Of a DNA stretch of 64,000 nucleotides, positions 63,126 through 64,000 are shown in pieces (position 1 is the first letter of the stretch; every line of letters starts with the position of its first letter). Where the stretch lies: the NCBI RefSeq assembly GCF_032362555.1, contig NC_083514.1, positions 9,719,001 to 9,783,000 on the forward strand. The letters run 5' to 3'. Made by a program: the position numbers and the translations under genes. This stretch comes from Amyelois transitella (taxonomy: Eukaryota; Arthropoda; Insecta; Lepidoptera; Pyralidae). The notes beneath the pieces are model-generated. The model was given only the letters and a program-made list of their open reading frames with translations, was not told the DNA's origin and did not search any database.

Positions 63126-63377
63126 AGGTGTCTTCCCGTGGAAAAGCAGCTCGTCAAAAAGCCAAGAGTCCACGCCGACAGTCACATGGCGGTTGTTCGG
63201 CAGCAAATCCACACAGAACCTGGTGGCGAAGGCTAGTGCGGACGTCCAGAAGTCCCTGACGCCGGTGTCTTCGGCCGCCAACACCCCACACCATCATAAA
63301 AGACAAGGAAGCTCGGCCAGCGAGAAGCAGTTTGAAGATCTGGTGGCCAGTTCCATTGCGCTGATACAGCATGATCG
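63126..63377 (+). CDS. TBC1D12/14-like Rab GTPase-activating protein, second coding exon
   Basis: Phase 2 on both sides: AG from 27228 plus A completes Arg; ends CG before GTAAGA. Encodes GVFPWKSSSSKSQESTP, TWRLFGSKSTQN, a Ser/His-rich linker (NTPHHHKRQGSS) and SIALIQHDR. In the TBC1D12/14 family the equivalent SxTALIxxDR is followed by PANLPAK and a coiled coil before the TBC domain, so the next exon should start with that segment. Base use is clearly coding (GC-rich third positions) against AT-rich flanks. Confidence 0.7.
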
Positions 63378-64000
63378 GTAAGAGATATTAACTTTAAATG
63401 TTTAATTCTCAGTCTTTGAAGTAATCGACTCCTTAGTTGAGTACGTCTGAAGTGTCGTGTGGTTATTGGAATTTAGTGTAACCTACGCAAAGCTACGCCA
63501 ATCATTGATATCGACAATTTTAGAGTTCAAGCAACTACTGCCGTATAAATCCATTGAGAATGAAGAAGAATTCCTTCTGGATAGCGTATAATAAAGTGTG
63601 CAAGTGGAGACGAGAGCTACCGAACAAAAGTTAGAACATTGTACTATTTTGGCAGAGCTAACAAACAAGTAGTTATTGATTTCAGTAACTACTTGTTTGA
63701 TTCACACCGCTGACGTTGTAAGTGTGAGTAAACTCGTGATTTTCTGCAAAAGTGTGTTTAATCAATAAAGTAACATTCAGCCCAGTTCAATCTCCTCAAA
63801 AGAGAACAAAGTTCATGATGTTCCGATTATAACAATGGGTAGGACATTCTGAAACATTTTTAGGTTAGTTTAGGATCTATAGTTTGACGGAATCGAATAA
63901 CTTAATAATGCATTTGAATAATAATCGGATCGAAGTGAAAGTTCAACAGCCTCTAATTTATTTCCTGATAAAACGGGGACAGTGTAAAGGTCACGAGGTC
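63378..64000. other. next TBC1D intron, start
   Basis: AT-rich intron; no further exon recognised before the window ends. Confidence 0.5.

Noticed and set aside
1..64000. Prokaryotic features such as operons, CRISPR arrays or ribosome binding sites
   Set aside because: Split genes with GT/AG introns, SINEs and nuclear-type repeats show an animal genome; no regularly spaced array was found.

Overview
This is an insect nuclear-genome window, almost certainly from a moth or butterfly (Lepidoptera). It is AT-rich. Its genes are split by introns with GT/AG borders. It is crowded with short retroposons of a lepidopteran type: a tRNA-derived SINE (here SINE A, with A-box and B-box motifs), a very abundant SINE-like element that starts with a GTGCCG...CGGCAC hairpin and ends in ATGT repeats (SINE B), and 5'-truncated copies of a non-LTR retrotransposon whose protein ends in the WFGHVER/SAYP region. 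All gene models were read by eye from exon translation and splice phase.

Layout: (1) 637-2999 (+): last three exons of a GH31 lysosomal-alpha-glucosidase-like gene. (2) 5281-5787 (-): complete single-exon coding sequence for mitochondrial glycine cleavage H protein. (3) 6985-23796 (+): complete 18-exon sorting nexin 14 (Snx14) gene, 913 codons, with every junction in phase; its introns are filled with SINEs, LINE pieces, partial exon duplications and a 1.2-kb piggyBac-type element. GCSH and Snx14 are head to head, about 1.2 kb apart, with a MITE-like inverted repeat between them. (4) 26804-beyond the right edge (+): the first two coding exons of a TBC1D12/14-like Rab-GAP gene, separated by an intron of about 36 kb. 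(5) Inside that intron, on the opposite strand, 28571-29817: a complete two-exon short-chain dehydrogenase (DHRSX/retinol-dehydrogenase-like). (6) Also inside it, 48207-53891: a 5.7-kb hAT DNA transposon with 8-bp target duplication, near-identical terminal repeats and an open transposase, itself invaded by a young 5'-truncated non-LTR retrotransposon with an open reverse transcriptase.

The host genes are housekeeping functions in lysosomal glycogen breakdown, one-carbon/glycine metabolism, endolysosomal/ER lipid trafficking, Rab regulation and SDR metabolism. They are not an operon or joint pathway. The more unusual content is structural: a perfect 216-bp inverted repeat at 34914-35419 that would fold into a long hairpin RNA inside the Rab-GAP intron, two independent partial tandem duplications of Snx14 exons, an ORF-bearing non-autonomous piggyBac element, an extremely GC-rich Snx14 exon, and several short perfect inverted-duplication scars inside older repeats.
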